NCBI GenBank assembly: GCA_027257055.1
Contig: JAPVLO010000073.1
Location: 1,240,001-1,304,000 of the forward strand
Direction of reading: 5' to 3'
Length of the DNA: 64,000 nt
Source of the DNA: Cephalopachus bancanus
Lineage: Eukaryota > Chordata > Mammalia > Primates > Tarsiidae
A program made the position numbers and the translations under genes. This document shows, piece after piece, positions 36,112 through 50,766 of this stretch; position 1 is the first letter of the stretch; the number at the start of each line of letters is the position of its first letter. The notes under the pieces are model-generated. The model did not search any database and was not told where the DNA came from. It was given only the letters and a program-made list of their open reading frames with translations.

Positions 36112-37364
36112 TGGTAAGAATTTCCCATGTTCTTTCCTTTCAGAATAAATGTCTTAAGCCAATCTTCCCCCTAAACATGGCATAGAAATGGCACAAGGAA
36201 ATAAGGTCGCAAGGTCAAATAAACTGGGAAATATTGCATGCGATATTCTATTCTTAGAGCGTCAAAGTGAACCTTTATATATTAAAGGCACTGAGATGTC
36301 CTGCCTTAACCTGTAATAGTCCACTAAACAGATTGAGTGAGAAACTGCTAACTTGTCAATTCAAGCCTTTTGTTATTACACCTTTACAGACGTTGGAATA
36401 CGTGAGACACAATCACTTTGACATTAGCAAAGACTATTAAAAATTAATGACAGAGGCACAAGCCTAAATCTTGGTAGTGCTAGCAAATAAGAGCTCTGTC
36501 TTATTGTGGGCATTCTGTTTTTCTGAGATTTTTCTGCAGGTCAAGACCCAATGGGAGGGTAGAGCTCTCTTGAGGGGAAAACATAACTAGGAAGTATATT
36601 CCAACTCCCTATGTGGTGAACTATAAAATGACTTCTCTTTGATTAAAAATGAGTCTAACCTTTCCAATAAGTACAGAAACTTGCTAATGGTTCAAAATTT
36701 CGGAGTGAAATGTGATTTAGTCTCTCTAAGCCTCCTGATTCTTAGAATCTCCTTCAGAGAAATTTCGTGAGGAAAAAATGAGAATTATATCTAAGCGCTC
36801 TTAACTCAGTTTAAAAAGAGAGTTATTTCAAAGAGTTGCTCTAGAGTGAAAGATGAGAAAAACGGCAAACCACAGGAATTAATACTAACTTGAAGGACAA
36901 CTTCCAGAACAGCAACATGAGGAGCTCTGTGAACCAGCTCCCCAGCACAATATCCATTACTGGTAAAAATTATCAACCATTTAGAGTCTCTGTAAATGGT
37001 CCTAAAGGCATACAGCGAGTGGAGAAACATTTACTCAAGAAAATATACCAATCTCTACAGGAGGGTTAGGGCAAAACATATATACTAATCTTAATATGAA
37101 CAAGTGTCCATAGCACTTCACCTGCAACCTGCTCCCTCTTCCCTCCCCAAGTCTGGTGTGAAGGAAGTTCTATCCAGGCTGGTATGGCCAAAAGGATGGC
37201 ATTACTCTCCCCAGTTTCCCAGTCTTGGATCACATCCTGGGAGGTGCAGGTCAATTGCATTTCTTACTTCTCCAAACAAAACTCTGTGTTGCAAGCCTAA
37301 ATTCCAGATAAGTGAAACTGAGAGACCAGGGGCTCCCTTCCTCCATTTAGGTAATTTAAACTCC
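36112..37364. other. Intergenic, nothing recognised
   Basis: No exon or named repeat was recognised. The overlapping frames at 36806-37370 lack known domains. Confidence 0.4.
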
Positions 37365-37712
37365 TTCTAGTAATTTGTTACCAGAAATTTATTGGCTTAC
37401 AGTTCTGGGAGCTGGAAAGTTCAATATCAAGTTACTGGCATCTGACAAGAGCCTTCTTCCTGTGTCCTTCCTTGGCCAATGGTGGAAGGACAAAGAGAGA
37501 GCAAGAAACAGAGTGAGAGTGAGAAGGGGACCAAACTCATCATTTTGTAACAAACTCATTCCTACCATAAAGACATTAATTCATTCATGAGGGTAGATCC
37601 CTCATGGCCTAATCAACTCCTAAAAGGTCCCATCTCTCAATACTGTCAATGGCAGTTAAATTTTAACATAAGTTTTAGAAAGGGAAAACATTGAAACCAT
37701 AGCCATTGTAGG
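37365..37712 (-). mobile_element. MST/MLT1-type MaLR LTR, antisense
   Basis: AGAAATTTATTGGCTTACAG, TTCTGGGAGCTGGAAAGTTC, CATTAATTCATTCATGAGGG, CCCTCATGGCCTAATCAACT and TTGAAACCATAGCC are the reverse complement of a MaLR LTR in correct order. Confidence 0.82.
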
Positions 37713-38149
37713 GCAGAAGCTCATCACAGATATGGTAGGCCAAGAATACTGGGGCTTCAATTGGCCCCACCATAGCTTGTTTGTAGGGTGGGAGAGGTCA
37801 GCTTAGCAGACACAGTCTACTGCCCCCTCCCAGTACCTTCAGGGATGTTACTCCAAGAGAAGTTGAAAACTGTATTTGCTCTCAGCCCAAAGTAGGGCTC
37901 AGAGATTTTGCCAAGGTTTAAATAACACCAGTCCCTCAGCAACACAATTCAAATTTCAGTTACCACAGTACCTTAAGTACAGCAAATAGCTCTACAAAGT
38001 ACAGACATTGCTACTAGTTTCCCAGTCGCAAATCACTATATAGCTGATGTGCATCATGTTCAGTGACCAATTATGTCACTTCTTTCAAAGTCTGCTGATG
38101 ATTGGTCACTGAGCATGTTATTCAGTCCACTTACAAACAGCTAAGTGTG

Positions 38150-38833
38150 TGGATAATCAAAAGAGGGAATGGCCAACAAAGACAAAAATACCATCCAGAA
38201 ACAAAACAGGATAACATCGGAAGTGAAATTCTAATTGAAAGTGCATGGAGTGAGAGAAGAAAGAGTTGACCAGGGGAGAGTTGACACTGCTGCCATTGCA
38301 CAGCCTCTACATATGCAGCCCAAGGGACTGAGTGAAGGCAAATTTACTGACGTGAGGAAAGTGGTTGTGATGTCAAGGATGAATATGTCCCAGAGGAACT
38401 GACACTAGCAAAACCCGTTACGTTAAACAAACTCTTGGAGATATTTCTACACATCAAAGACACAAAGGATAAAATATTGGAAGCCGGTCCTAATTTAGGA
38501 ATATTTGCCAAGGTATAGAAAAGATGCTTTCTTCATACTGTAAGCAACATGCCCGAAAGAAATCAAGAATTTCTCAAACTACTCTTGATAAGTACTTTAA
38601 AAGAAAAAAAAACACCTTTTATTTTATTTAGTAAATGATTACTTACTAAATAAATAATAGTTTTACTGTTTTTTCATTTTCCTACATACTGATAACCAAC
38701 AATGAGAGAGCTTTTAATGTTTAATATTTTTAAAGATCATGGAACAATAATTTATTCCATTAATTATTTAAAGTGTTTTGCATGGTGGCTTTTATAGTAC
38801 CATGCTACTGTGCAACATGAGGACTGCCTGTAT
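38150..38833 (+). mobile_element. Tigger DNA transposon remnant (3' part of transposase and end)
   Basis: At about 38395-38600 the + strand decodes, with stops, to a Tigger transposase C-terminus: LTLAKPVTLNKLLEIF, IKDTKDKILEAGPNL and a final TTLDK-YFK-like stretch. The AT-rich part and ATGAGGACTGCCTGTAT at 38816-38833 fit a Tigger right end. The left boundary is a guess. Confidence 0.7.
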
Positions 38834-39082
38834 CTGAAACAAATTAAGACAATGATAGTTATACATTTAGTAAATATTTGAGGATATTAAGGATGATAAC
38901 CATGATTTTATTTTTAGATGTGGGTATGGGAATATGTATATGTTAAAAAAAAATAAGGACTGAGAGAGAAACCCTCGTCTTTTGGAGACATATACAGCTA
39001 CTATGTCTACTTTTGTATCTATATGAAATTTTCTAAAATAAAAGTTTTAACTGACCAGAAGGTGTAATACAATGTAATAGTC

Positions 39083-39368
39083 GCCTGGTTCGGTGGCTCA
39101 GCCTGTAATCCCGCGCCTTTGGGAAGCTGAGGTGAGTGGATTGCCTGAGCCCGTGGATTCGAGACCCACCTGGGCAGCGAGACCTTATCTGTACAATAAA
39201 TCAAAAAATCAACCGGGCGTGGTAGCGCATGCCTGTAATTCTGGGTACTTGGAAGGCTGAGGCGGAAGGATCACCGGAGCCCAGCAGGTCAAGGCTGCAA
39301 TGGTCGGGAGCGGCCACTGCACTCCAGTCTGAGCAACACAGTGAGACTCCAACTCAAAAAAAAAAAAA
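39083..39368 (+). mobile_element. Young lineage-specific dimeric Alu
   Basis: TTCGGTGGCTCAGCCTGTAA, ACAATAAATCAAAAAATCAA and CTCCAACTC. Target-site duplication AATGTAATAGTCG (39071-39083) against AATGCAATAGTCG (39369-39381). Boundaries are accurate to 1-2 bp. Confidence 0.93.
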
Positions 39369-39381
39369 AATGCAATAGTCG

Positions 39382-40041
39382 TCTCAGGCCCACTCAAACT
39401 GTGGCCAAATGTTTTCATCCTTTCTTTCATAAAACAGATACAATTTATTTATATTATTATTTTTGGTAAATTATGACTTTAGCTTCACAGGGATTAACTG
39501 CAAGATAGACTTTTGAATTTAAAGTATTTGTGTCAATATTTGTCAATCAAAATACAATTCAGTTTTTGTTCCATTCTTCATTTTAATCTGTCATTTATGA
39601 CAGTTGAAAATCATCCCTTGTATTATTCCAAAGAACATAATTAAAGAGTAATTTATATCCCCAAACTATTCAGGCTTAATTGTCACTTCGCAATGGCTTA
39701 AGATAAGACTTGGAGAATCATTTGTTGGCATATGAGGCCTTGTACTCATTTCTGTGGTTGGCAAGCATTCTTTTGAGAAATTGGCTATCTTAACATTAGA
39801 ACCATATCTCCACAAGGTGGCAGTTTTTGAAGGTAGAACTGTACTTTTTGCACAGATTTTGTATTTCAATGAATGAAAGATGTGTCATAACTTTTGATCC
39901 AAGTAACTTCAGAATTCTTTCTGCATTGAGTTATTTTGCTACATGAAATTAAAGGTCAGCATCAGCATATTCATGTAAAGATTGTTGCCCACATTTCACA
40001 GTGTACGACACCACTTTACAACCAGAGAAACTGAGTTACTA
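39382..40041. other. Intergenic, nothing recognised
   Basis: AT-rich DNA without recognised genes or repeats. Confidence 0.4.
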
Positions 40042-40052
40042 AAAAAGCAAGT

Positions 40053-40100
40053 GCCCCACATCTTTAAAATAAAATCAAAATTAAATAAATAAATAAAAAT
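40053..40100 (+). mobile_element. Very short L1 3' end insertion (48 bp)
   Basis: The insert reads CCCCACATCTTTAAAATAAA then an A-rich tail with AAAT repeats. It matches the last bases of the young L1 3' UTR (CCCTGCATCTTTAAAATAAA at 18231-18250). It is flanked by a perfect 11-bp duplication AAAAAGCAAGT at 40042-40052 and 40101-40111. Confidence 0.8.
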
Positions 40101-40111
40101 AAAAAGCAAGT

Positions 40112-40879
40112 ATTCTCACTATAACAAATTAAGGATAAACGCAAAACTTTTGCCAAGAAATCTCCCTTCTCTGAGAAAGTACACAGGTATTGACTCCCTA
40201 TTACCTGTCAGCTGGCAGTCTTAGGTGCTTCACAATGGGAGCAGCTTATCATTCTCAATTTATCAATTTGGAGTTCTCATGCCTCAAGGCATTTGTCTGG
40301 CATTTATAGGTCTTTTCACTGTATCTTTTAATAGGGAGCTGTGATTGTCCACACCTGTTTTAACAGGTCAAACAGGTTTTTATATTGAGCTCTTTAAACC
40401 TCATTCCAAATTGTCTTTCCCATCATATTTGAGGTTCTTTCTTTAGCTAACTACTAAAATATTTACTTTAGGGGTTTTATCAGCCTTTCCCTCTAATAGG
40501 TAGCAATTTCCCAACCCTGGAAGGCCCCTGGTTACTGGAAGGAAATGTATTCACTTCAGGCTTTGGCTTTTTTTCTCATGAGGATAAACAAAGTGAAAGA
40601 ACTAAGAAATGAATTAAGAAAGTTGTCTCAATAGGAGTGGGCATAGGCTGAGATAAGAAAAGTCCCAAACTCAAGATCTGAATATAGGAGAAAAATAGAT
40701 AAAAATAAAAATCTGTGGCTAGAATAGTTTATTTTTTTAAAAACAGGAAAGGGAAAAAATGTGAAGAAAACTCAAGTGTTTAGAGATATATAAGCTTACA
40801 TGAAAATGAAGTGAATGACAGCATTGATACAAGGGACAGGAGGGAGGAATTAGAAATATTTTGTTATTTAGGGCAATTG
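40112..40879. other. Intergenic, nothing recognised
   Basis: AT-rich DNA. It may include diverged L1 sequence toward the right, but I could not support that. Confidence 0.35.
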
Positions 40880-42315
40880 CACTACATGTGGAGTGCAACA
40901 GTGTTACTTAGGGCAACTTCTAAAAAATGTTTTAAAAAAAGAACTAGAATTGCTATGCTAAGAGAGGAGAGAAGAAATAGAAACATATAAAGCCCTCAAT
41001 AAAATTTACAAGATAGAAAAAGAGTAGAAAACAAAAATAAAAGTAAAGAACACGGGCCACAAAATATGGTAGATATTAATTTTACTATATCAATAATCAT
41101 TGTAAATGTCAGTGGTCTAAATATACCAACTTAACAGGCAGTGACTGTAAGAGTGGATCAAAAAACAAGACCATACTATATGATGTCTGTAAGAAACTCA
41201 CTTAAATTTAAAGCTCCAAATAGATAATTTTAAGGGATGGATAAAGTTATACCATGCTAATATTAAGCAGAAGAAAGAAATCCACAAAGAGAACTCTACA
41301 GTCAAAAACAAACCTGATTTAAAAATGGGCCAAAGACCTTAACACACATCTCACTATAAAAGATGCATGGCTGACAAATAAGCATACAAAAAGAGGCTCC
41401 ATATCATATGTCATACAAGAAATGCAAATTAAAACAATACCACTGCACACCTCTTAAAATGGTTAAATTCTAAAACACTGACAACACCAAATGCTGACAA
41501 CTATAAGAAGCAACAGAAACTCTCGTTCATTGCTGGTGGGAATGCAAAATGCTGCAGACACTTTGGAAGACAGTCTGACAGTTTCTTACAAAACTAAACA
41601 TGCTCTTACCATATGACCCAGAAATCACACTCCTTGATACTTACTCAAAGGAGTTCAAAATTATATTCACACAAAAACCTACACATAAACGTTTTAGCAG
41701 CTTTATTCAAAATTGCCAAAATGTTGAAGCAACTAAGATGTCCTTTACTAGGTGGATGGATAAATAAACTATGGTATATCCAGACAACAGAATATTATTC
41801 AACACTAAAAATAAATGAGCTCTCAAGCCATGAAAAGACATAGAGGGACCTTAAATGCATATTACTAAGTGAAAGAAGTCAGTCTGAAAAGATCACATAT
41901 TATAGGATTCCAACTCAATGACATTCTAAAAAAGGCAAAACTATGGAGACAATAAAAAGGTCAGTGGTTGCCAAAATTTAGGGGAGAGGGAGGGATAGGC
42001 AGAGCACAGAGTATTTTTAGATCACTGAAACTTCTCTTTATGATACAGTCATGGTAGATCCATGACATTATCCTTTGTCAAAGCCTGTACATATACAATA
42101 CCAAGAATAAACACTAACATAAGTTACTGTCTTTGGGTGATAATGATGTGTCATGTAGGTTTACTGGTTGTGACAGATAGACCACTCTGGTGCAGAATGC
42201 TGTGTGGGGGAGGCTACCACGTGTGGCGATAGGAGCTATATGTGAACTCTCTGTCCTTTTTGTTCAATTTTGCTGTGAAATTAAAACTGCCCTTAACAAC
42301 AACAACAACAACAAA
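40880..42315 (+). mobile_element. Old L1M, ORF2 part and 3' UTR
   Basis: Sense L1 with GTGGTCTAAATATACCAACT, TGAGCTCTCAAGCCATGAAA, GGTGGATGGATAAATAAACT, AGGATTCCAACTCAATGACA and a 3' end TGTGAAATTAAAACTGCCCT before (AAC)n at 42297-42315. Around 41280 it jumps from endonuclease/RT text to the ORF2 3' end, an internal deletion. All frames are broken. Confidence 0.88.
42297..42315. repeat. (AAC)n microsatellite in L1 tail
   Basis: Six AAC units directly after the L1 3' end. Confidence 0.85.
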
Positions 42316-42789
42316 GAACTAAATCGAGCATGCTCTGAGACTTGTGAAAACAAGCCCCTCCAAGCAAGAGAACATATGGTCTGGAGGAGCCTGGCATTCA
42401 GTAGTGGTTTACTATCTATCCACCACATGCCAGCACTCACACCTTTCACGGAGAACTTCCACAAGAAAGAAAAAGAAAATAAAAAGGGGGCCAAAGAAGC
42501 CTCATTGATTAAACATAGGGATTTGAACAACAACAAAAAAACAACCCAGGTTTTAGAGTATAAATAAAATTTTCCTTGATGAAATTTTTCAATTTAACAA
42601 GAGCTGTCAGATTGCTACCACTATTTGAATATGCTTTCATAGAAATACATGGACAGTTGCAGAATATAAATCTTTTGTCTTCTGTAAGTCTTCATTTGAA
42701 AATAAAAGTATGCAGCCTACTTATGTAGTTAAATCTCACTTTACCCCACAATCCTATAATAAAATAAAATTTAAAAATAAAAATAACCT

Positions 42790-43620
42790 CAAAAGTGTTC
42801 TAAGCCATGAAAGCAGGAACACGAAGATATATTTGTACACTCATGCTCATCAAATCATTATTCATCATATTCAAAAGGTGGAAGCAACTCAAGTATCCAC
42901 TAACGAATGAATGGGGAAACAAAATGTGGTATACATATAGTATAATAGTCCCCCTTATCTTGGTTTTACTTTCTGTTTCAGTGTAGTACCATAAGACATT
43001 CTGAGAGAGAGAGATCACATTTCATATAACTCTTATTGCAATATGTTGTTAGATCGTTCTATTTTATTATTAGTTATTGCTAATCTCTTACTGTGTCTAA
43101 TTCAGAAATTAAACTTTGCCATGGGTATGTATGCATAGGAAAAACATCATGTACATAGAGTCTGGTACTACTAACTGTGGTTTCAGGCATCCACTGAGGG
43201 TCCTGGACCATATCCCCCAAGGATGAGGCAGGACTACTGTATAATGAATATTATTCAGCCTTAAAAAGGGAAGACAATTCTGACATGTGCTACAGCATAG
43301 ATGAGCCTTGAAGATATTATTGATATTATCCTAAGTGAAATAAGCCAATCACAAAGACAAATTACTTCAAGTAGTCAAAATCATAGTGGCAGAAAGTAGA
43401 ATAGTGGTTGCAGGAGCTGGGGGGAGGAGGAATGGGGGTTACTGTCTAATGGGCAAAGAGTTTCAGCTTTGCAAGTGAAAACAATTGTGTGGAAGGATGA
43501 TGGTGAGAGTTGCACAGTCATGTGAATGCACATAATGTCAATGAACTGAACTTAAAAACGGCTAAAACAGTAAATGTTATGTTATGCATATTTTACCACA
43601 GTTTAAAAACATAACTTTAA
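42790..43620 (+). mobile_element. Old L1, ORF2 3' end and 3' UTR, split by MER2
   Basis: AAGTGGAAGCAACTCAAGTATCC-like text near 42880, GGGGAAACAAAATGTGGTAT, then after the MER2 TAATGAATATTATTCAGCCT, TAAGTGAAATAAGCCAATCA, and a 3' UTR ending in TTATGCATATTTTACCACAG. Confidence 0.85.
42943..43239 (+). mobile_element. MER2-type TcMar-Tigger MITE
   Basis: Left end TAATAGTCCCCCTTATCTTG and right end GGATGAGGCAGGACTACTG are inverted repeats, with GTTTCAGGCATCCACTGAGG near the right. TA lies on both sides (42941-42942 and 43240-43241). Removing the element rejoins the L1 phrase ATATAGTA / TAATGAATATTATTC. Confidence 0.88.
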
Positions 43621-43759
43621 AATTTGTGTTCTAATTTATCTAGGACTCTCAAAAGAGGCTGTATTTAAAAGAAAGATTAGTGTTTTCTGTTTCATGAAGC
43701 TTAGAGGAAAGTAAGAGAATGAAGAGACACGACTAACAAACACAACTGAAAATAGCGAA
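43621..43759. other. Short gap between L1 and the CFTR 3' end
   Basis: Nothing recognised. It is the first sequence beyond the likely CFTR cleavage site. Confidence 0.5.
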
Positions 43760-45267
43760 GCTTCACATGAATATAAGGATTTTATTGACATGTGATATTT
43801 TCTTACAGTAATAAATAGAATGCAATCTTCTTCAGGATCAGTTTGGAGTAGGAAGGCAGTGTGCCATTTATGGGAGCAGTCAGACTGGTGGTACCATCTT
43901 CTTCAGAACTGCATCTAAGAAGGAACCTGTGTGCTGGCTGAGAATCATACAGGTGTATGCGGCACAGTCCCAAGGCTTCTCTCCATACCTAAGGGTGATT
44001 CATGGCCCCTGGTAAATATCACCCTAGGTTTCTTTCTCCCCAGTTTTAACATAATATATCATAAAAACAGCTAATGCCATAAAAAGTCAACATTTCAAAT
44101 ATAAAAATTCTTTTTATACAAATATAATTCATAATATAATCATTCTTTTAAAATACAGCATTGTTATATATTTGAAACATTATTAAAATAAATATTTCCT
44201 AGACAAAATTTTTTTGCATCACAAAATTATAAAACAGAAGTATATAAAACTAATTCATGATTGATGCTTCTTCAGGATGTCTCCCATTCTCTCTGCCACA
44301 CCAGTGTAGACAATATGAAGCACATATAGCTAGCCTGAAAACATACCACCATCACCCTACATATCAAGATGCTTGGATTTCATGTGCATCAACCATAGTA
44401 CCCATGGCATATCTCCCTATGCACCTTTACCTGGAGCTTTTGTGGTCAGAAGGGTTTTCCTGTGCCCGTGTGCGCTAACACACTTTTCCAGCTATCATCC
44501 AGTTCAGAGGTCTCATGAGCCTGTTTCTTTCTGGAAACTGGGAAAAGGCATGCCAACTTCTGCATCAAGGGGGCTAGTCTGTCCCTATTTGAGGCTGTAA
44601 CAGCCCTCTTCCCAGGGTTGTATTCTGATTATATCAGTTATTTAGATTTTGATAGAGTTGGACAGTACAAATTCTGATCTCAAGGATGTAGTTATCTTTC
44701 CTGACTGACCACTAGTCGTTGACTGGGGTATATTTTGATGGGCTTTCTCCTGATCCCTGCAGTATTCTAATATCTTCCTGGAAATGAGAGAGTCAGAATG
44801 CTTAGCAGACAATATAGTTGTATTTCTAAATATCTAGACAAGAGGAGAGAAAAAGGGATATAAACATATAAATCATGAACATTTCCAGTTATCATTTCTT
44901 AGTCATAACTCTAAGTAGTATGATTTCAGTTCTTCTCTGATACTACAAATTAACAAGTTTCACTAAACAATAAGCTAGCTGAACAACTAAGTTGACTGAC
45001 ATTTATAGCTGCCAACAAAGGGCAAAGGTTTTCAGAAAAATCTGATTTGCAAAACAAAAGTGGTAAATCTTCAAAGAGTTGAACCTTTTACACAATTTGA
45101 CCATTGCTAGGAAGCCATTTATCTGGACTCTTATGAATGTCCTCAATTCCTCTTACCAAAATGGTTCCTTAAAAAAATTATTCACCCTTGTTTTCTGAGG
45201 CAGAGGCAATTGTTTTCTCCTTCAGCTTCATGAGCCGATGTCCCATGCAAACATTTGCAACTGCTTT
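43760..45267 (-). other. CFTR: CFTR 3' untranslated region
   Basis: It follows the CFTR stop codon on the minus strand and is about 1.5 kb long, like the human UTR as I recall it. Stretches just after the stop (CTCTGCCTCAGAAAACAAGG, AATGGCTTCCT, GAAGATTTACCACTT) match the human CFTR UTR. It ends about 20 bp after an AATAAA at 43781-43786, so the exact end is approximate. No repeat insertion was seen in it. Confidence 0.85.
43781..43786 (-). terminator. CFTR: CFTR polyadenylation signal AATAAA
   Basis: The minus strand reads CATGTCAATAAAATCC. It is the best placed hexamer for a UTR of human-like length. Confidence 0.75.
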
Positions 45268-47887
<2,620 letters not shown>

Positions 47888-48119
47888 TTAGAGAAGGTAG
47901 TTCAGAAGCCACAGATAAAAACACTCAAGAGGTTGGCATTGTAAAAATAAACATCGTTTATGTTTAAATAAGCATAGTTCTGAAAGCTTAAATTTTTCAG
48001 ACCAACCCCTCCCCACTCTATTTGAATTAGATTGAGCAAAAGTCTATTTATAATCCTGGCAGCTCTAAAGGATCAGTCTATGACTTGTTTTATCTCTGTA
48101 CTTCATTCATTCAGGAAAT

Positions 48120-48382
48120 CTTTAAAAAATTTTTTTTCATTTTAAAGATGTAGGGTACAATTCAGTGTTAGGTATACAAATGTTCATCATGCAGATGCCC
48201 TTGTTGATGAGGTGTGCCCCCTGCCTCCAGCAGTTTCCCACTCCTGCCAATCCCATCTCTTCCTCCCCTGGCAGTTTCCCACTACTGCCAATCCCTTTCT
48301 TAAAGTATTATGGTAATTGTTCAAGGTCCGCTTATGGGTGAGAACATGTGGTACTCAGTTCTTTGTTTCTGTTATAGATCAC
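48120..48382 (-). mobile_element. Young 5'-truncated L1 3' end, antisense on +, sense to CFTR
   Basis: T-rich start then the reverse complement of the young L1 3' UTR (AAAGATGTAGGGTACAATTC ... GAGAACATGTGGTACTCAGT, TTATAGATCACTC). Target-site duplication TCATTCAGGAAAT at 48107-48119 and 48383-48395. An internal duplication of CAGTTTCCCACT occurs at 48230 and 48271. Confidence 0.9.
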
Positions 48383-48560
48383 TCATTCAGGAAATTTTCA
48401 ATGAATGCCTATGATATGCCAGATATCCTAATATGCAGTGAGGAAACAACACATAGGCTAGGCTCCTGCAAGGCTCTGAGTTTATAAAGAGGTACATAAA
48501 TTATTACAATGCAAATGAATGCATGCTGGAAAAGATAATATGTTTAGAATGCAGTTATTC

Positions 48561-48606
48561 CCTCTATTATGACATCCTCTATTATGACATCCCTCTATTA
48601 TGGCAG
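48561..48606. repeat. 15-bp tandem triplication
   Basis: CCTCTATTATGACAT occurs twice perfectly (48561-48575, 48576-48590) and a third time with a shift (CCCTCTATTATGGCA). Confidence 0.9.
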
Positions 48607-49149
48607 ACAGAAAATAGAAAGTAGCACAAAGGATGGAGGTATGACATCATCTGTTATGCTACTTCCCATCCTCTACTGTGTCATAATAAAGGACAAGAGA
48701 TATAAAAAGAATCAGCTGGGGAGGTTTTAAAAATTACTTATGGCAAACTGCTACTTATCTCTTATATCCATAAAAACTGACTGTAATAAATTGATAAAAC
48801 TATTAAGTAAAAACAATTTAAATGGTGGTATACAACTAGGGAATTTAAGGGCTGTTAGATATTTGAGTAGAATAAGCCTGTGTTAGGGCCAATGACTTGC
48901 TTTTTTAGGCTGGTCAGTAAAAAAAAGTTTGAAAATGCAAATGAGATATAGAAATCGATTCTATCAAAATATGACAATCTATTGAGGTCTTAGCTCTTAT
49001 CAATTACACAGATAAATATGTATCAAGTGTTTATTTTTGCCAAATCCTACTGAGTCTGTGAGGTCTAAAGAGACAGATAGATGGCCCTCTCCTACCCTTG
49101 AGGAGTCTGGAATTTAGTAGGACAGCCAGGCATCTATTGATACTAATTG

Positions 49150-49290
49150 TGCAAGCTTCTCCTGTTAGACTATAAGCTTCTTGAGGGTAAAGACTGCTCT
49201 TCAGCTCTGTGTCCCCAGTGCCATTGCTGGGCACATGACCAGCCTCAACAATTCATTCATTCACCAAGTAAATATGTACTGAGCTCTTAC
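49150..49290 (-). repeat. L2 3' end fragment, antisense
   Basis: CTATAAGCTTCTTGAGGGTA, AGCTCTGTGTCCCCAGTGCC and AACAATTCATTCATTCACCA are antisense L2 3' end text. Confidence 0.65.
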
Positions 49291-49589
49291 AATGCTGGTG
49301 GCCAAACAAAACAGAGTTTTGAAGAATGATAAATGAATCTAAACTTAAGGATGAATGAATGAGTGCTGGTTTTAGTTCTGCCATTATGGAATGTGAGCTA
49401 AGACATGTCACTTCACCTGTAAGTCTTCAAGAAGCCATAAAAATCTCCAAAAACTCAAATTATAAAATTAAAAACTCCCTAAAAACTGATGAAGATGTTA
49501 GTACTTTATTAAAGATTAATCGGCAATATTTGAAGACTTTTAAAAGCCATATTAACCATCAATAAAAGTATTGGTTTAAGATTGGCGCT

Positions 49590-49806
49590 CTGAAGTCAAA
49601 CAGAATCTGCACTCCTCTGCTCATTTGCTGATAATGTCAGGTGGGTTACTTTTAGTCTCATTTACTTCACATGTAAAAAATGGAGAAAAGAATAGTATTG
49701 ATCTCAAAGGGTTGTTAAGAGGACTAACTGAGATAATTTGAGGAAAGAGACTCCAACAGAGTATGGAACATAGTAAGCACCTAATATATGGTAATTATTA
49801 TTATTT
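49590..49806 (+). repeat. MIR SINE
   Basis: GGCGCTCTGAAGTCAAACAG, CACATGTAAAAAATGGAGAA, TCAAAGGGTTGTTAAGAGGA and CATAGTAAGCACCTAATATA follow the MIR order. Confidence 0.75.
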
Positions 49807-50102
49807 TTGGAACCTGGAAAATCCCACGGACATGGACTTGGTCACTGCTGCTTGGGAAGTAAGTTAGCAAAAAGTAGTGCAACATATGAAGTTATCATAC
49901 CCATGGTAACAGAGTTGAGATTTTGATAAGAATGGAGTAGAAAATACTAGTTTCATACCAATCATGTACTAATTTCCTGAGGCCATACAGGAAAAGCTAC
50001 TTTACTGTGTTATACTTTGCACTTTCCTGTGGTAAAGAGCTGATTAAACTGTGTTTTACCCTAGATGCAACTCTTTATTATAAGTAAATAATTACTTAAA
50101 CT

Positions 50103-50119
50103 GTGTGTGTGTGTGTGTT
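50103..50119. repeat. (GT)n microsatellite, short
   Basis: About eight GT units (50103-50119) in CFTR intron 24. Confidence 0.85.
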
Positions 50120-50509
50120 ACTGTCAATATTTAGAGGACAGAATTTTTAAAATGAATGACAGTGAGACTGACCAATCTTGGTGGTATTTTGTAACATCCC
50201 TATCTCACTGTTTGACTCACTATGAAGTACAGTAAAAAAGATGTTGGCATCATATTCATTAGAGGAAAGTCAGCATAATAAAACTTTAAATTTTGAAGTC
50301 AGTGAACATTTAAGAAATGTATTAGTCACCTATTTTCTGCCAGACATTTTGATTGGCTTTAGAGAGACAAGAGAAAACAAGATAGACTAGCAATTGTTTT
50401 TAATAGTTACAACATTATCACCAACTCTATATGCTGCTAAAAATAGCTTAAATTTGCCTACTCATCATTAGTATGTAAATAACTGCTTGGTCATGTATTC
50501 CTTCAGTAG

Positions 50510-50645
50510 GCTTTTACGGAGTTTATTAAATTCTAGGTACTGTGACAGACCAGGGATTCAAAGATGACTAACACTAAGTTCTGCCTTGAAGGAAATCATG
50601 GTTCAGTAATAAGTGGGAAATTACTGTCTAAAGAAATCAGCACTA
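50510..50645 (+). repeat. L2 fragment (weak)
   Basis: TATTAAATTCTAGGTACTGT followed by AGGGATTCAAAGATGACTAA and CTGCCTTGAAGGAAATCATG resembles a sense L2 3' end. Confidence 0.5.
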
Positions 50646-50720
50646 TGGGCAAGAAGGAAAAAAAAGAAATTTCTATACAGATCATCTAATTTAGTGATCT
50701 TTAGCAGCAGAATCCTTTAA

Positions 50721-50723
<3 letters not shown>

Positions 50724-50764
<41 letters not shown>
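50724..50764. repeat. (CA)n microsatellite
   Basis: About 20 uninterrupted CA units in CFTR intron 24. Confidence 0.97.
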
Positions 50765-50766
<2 letters not shown>

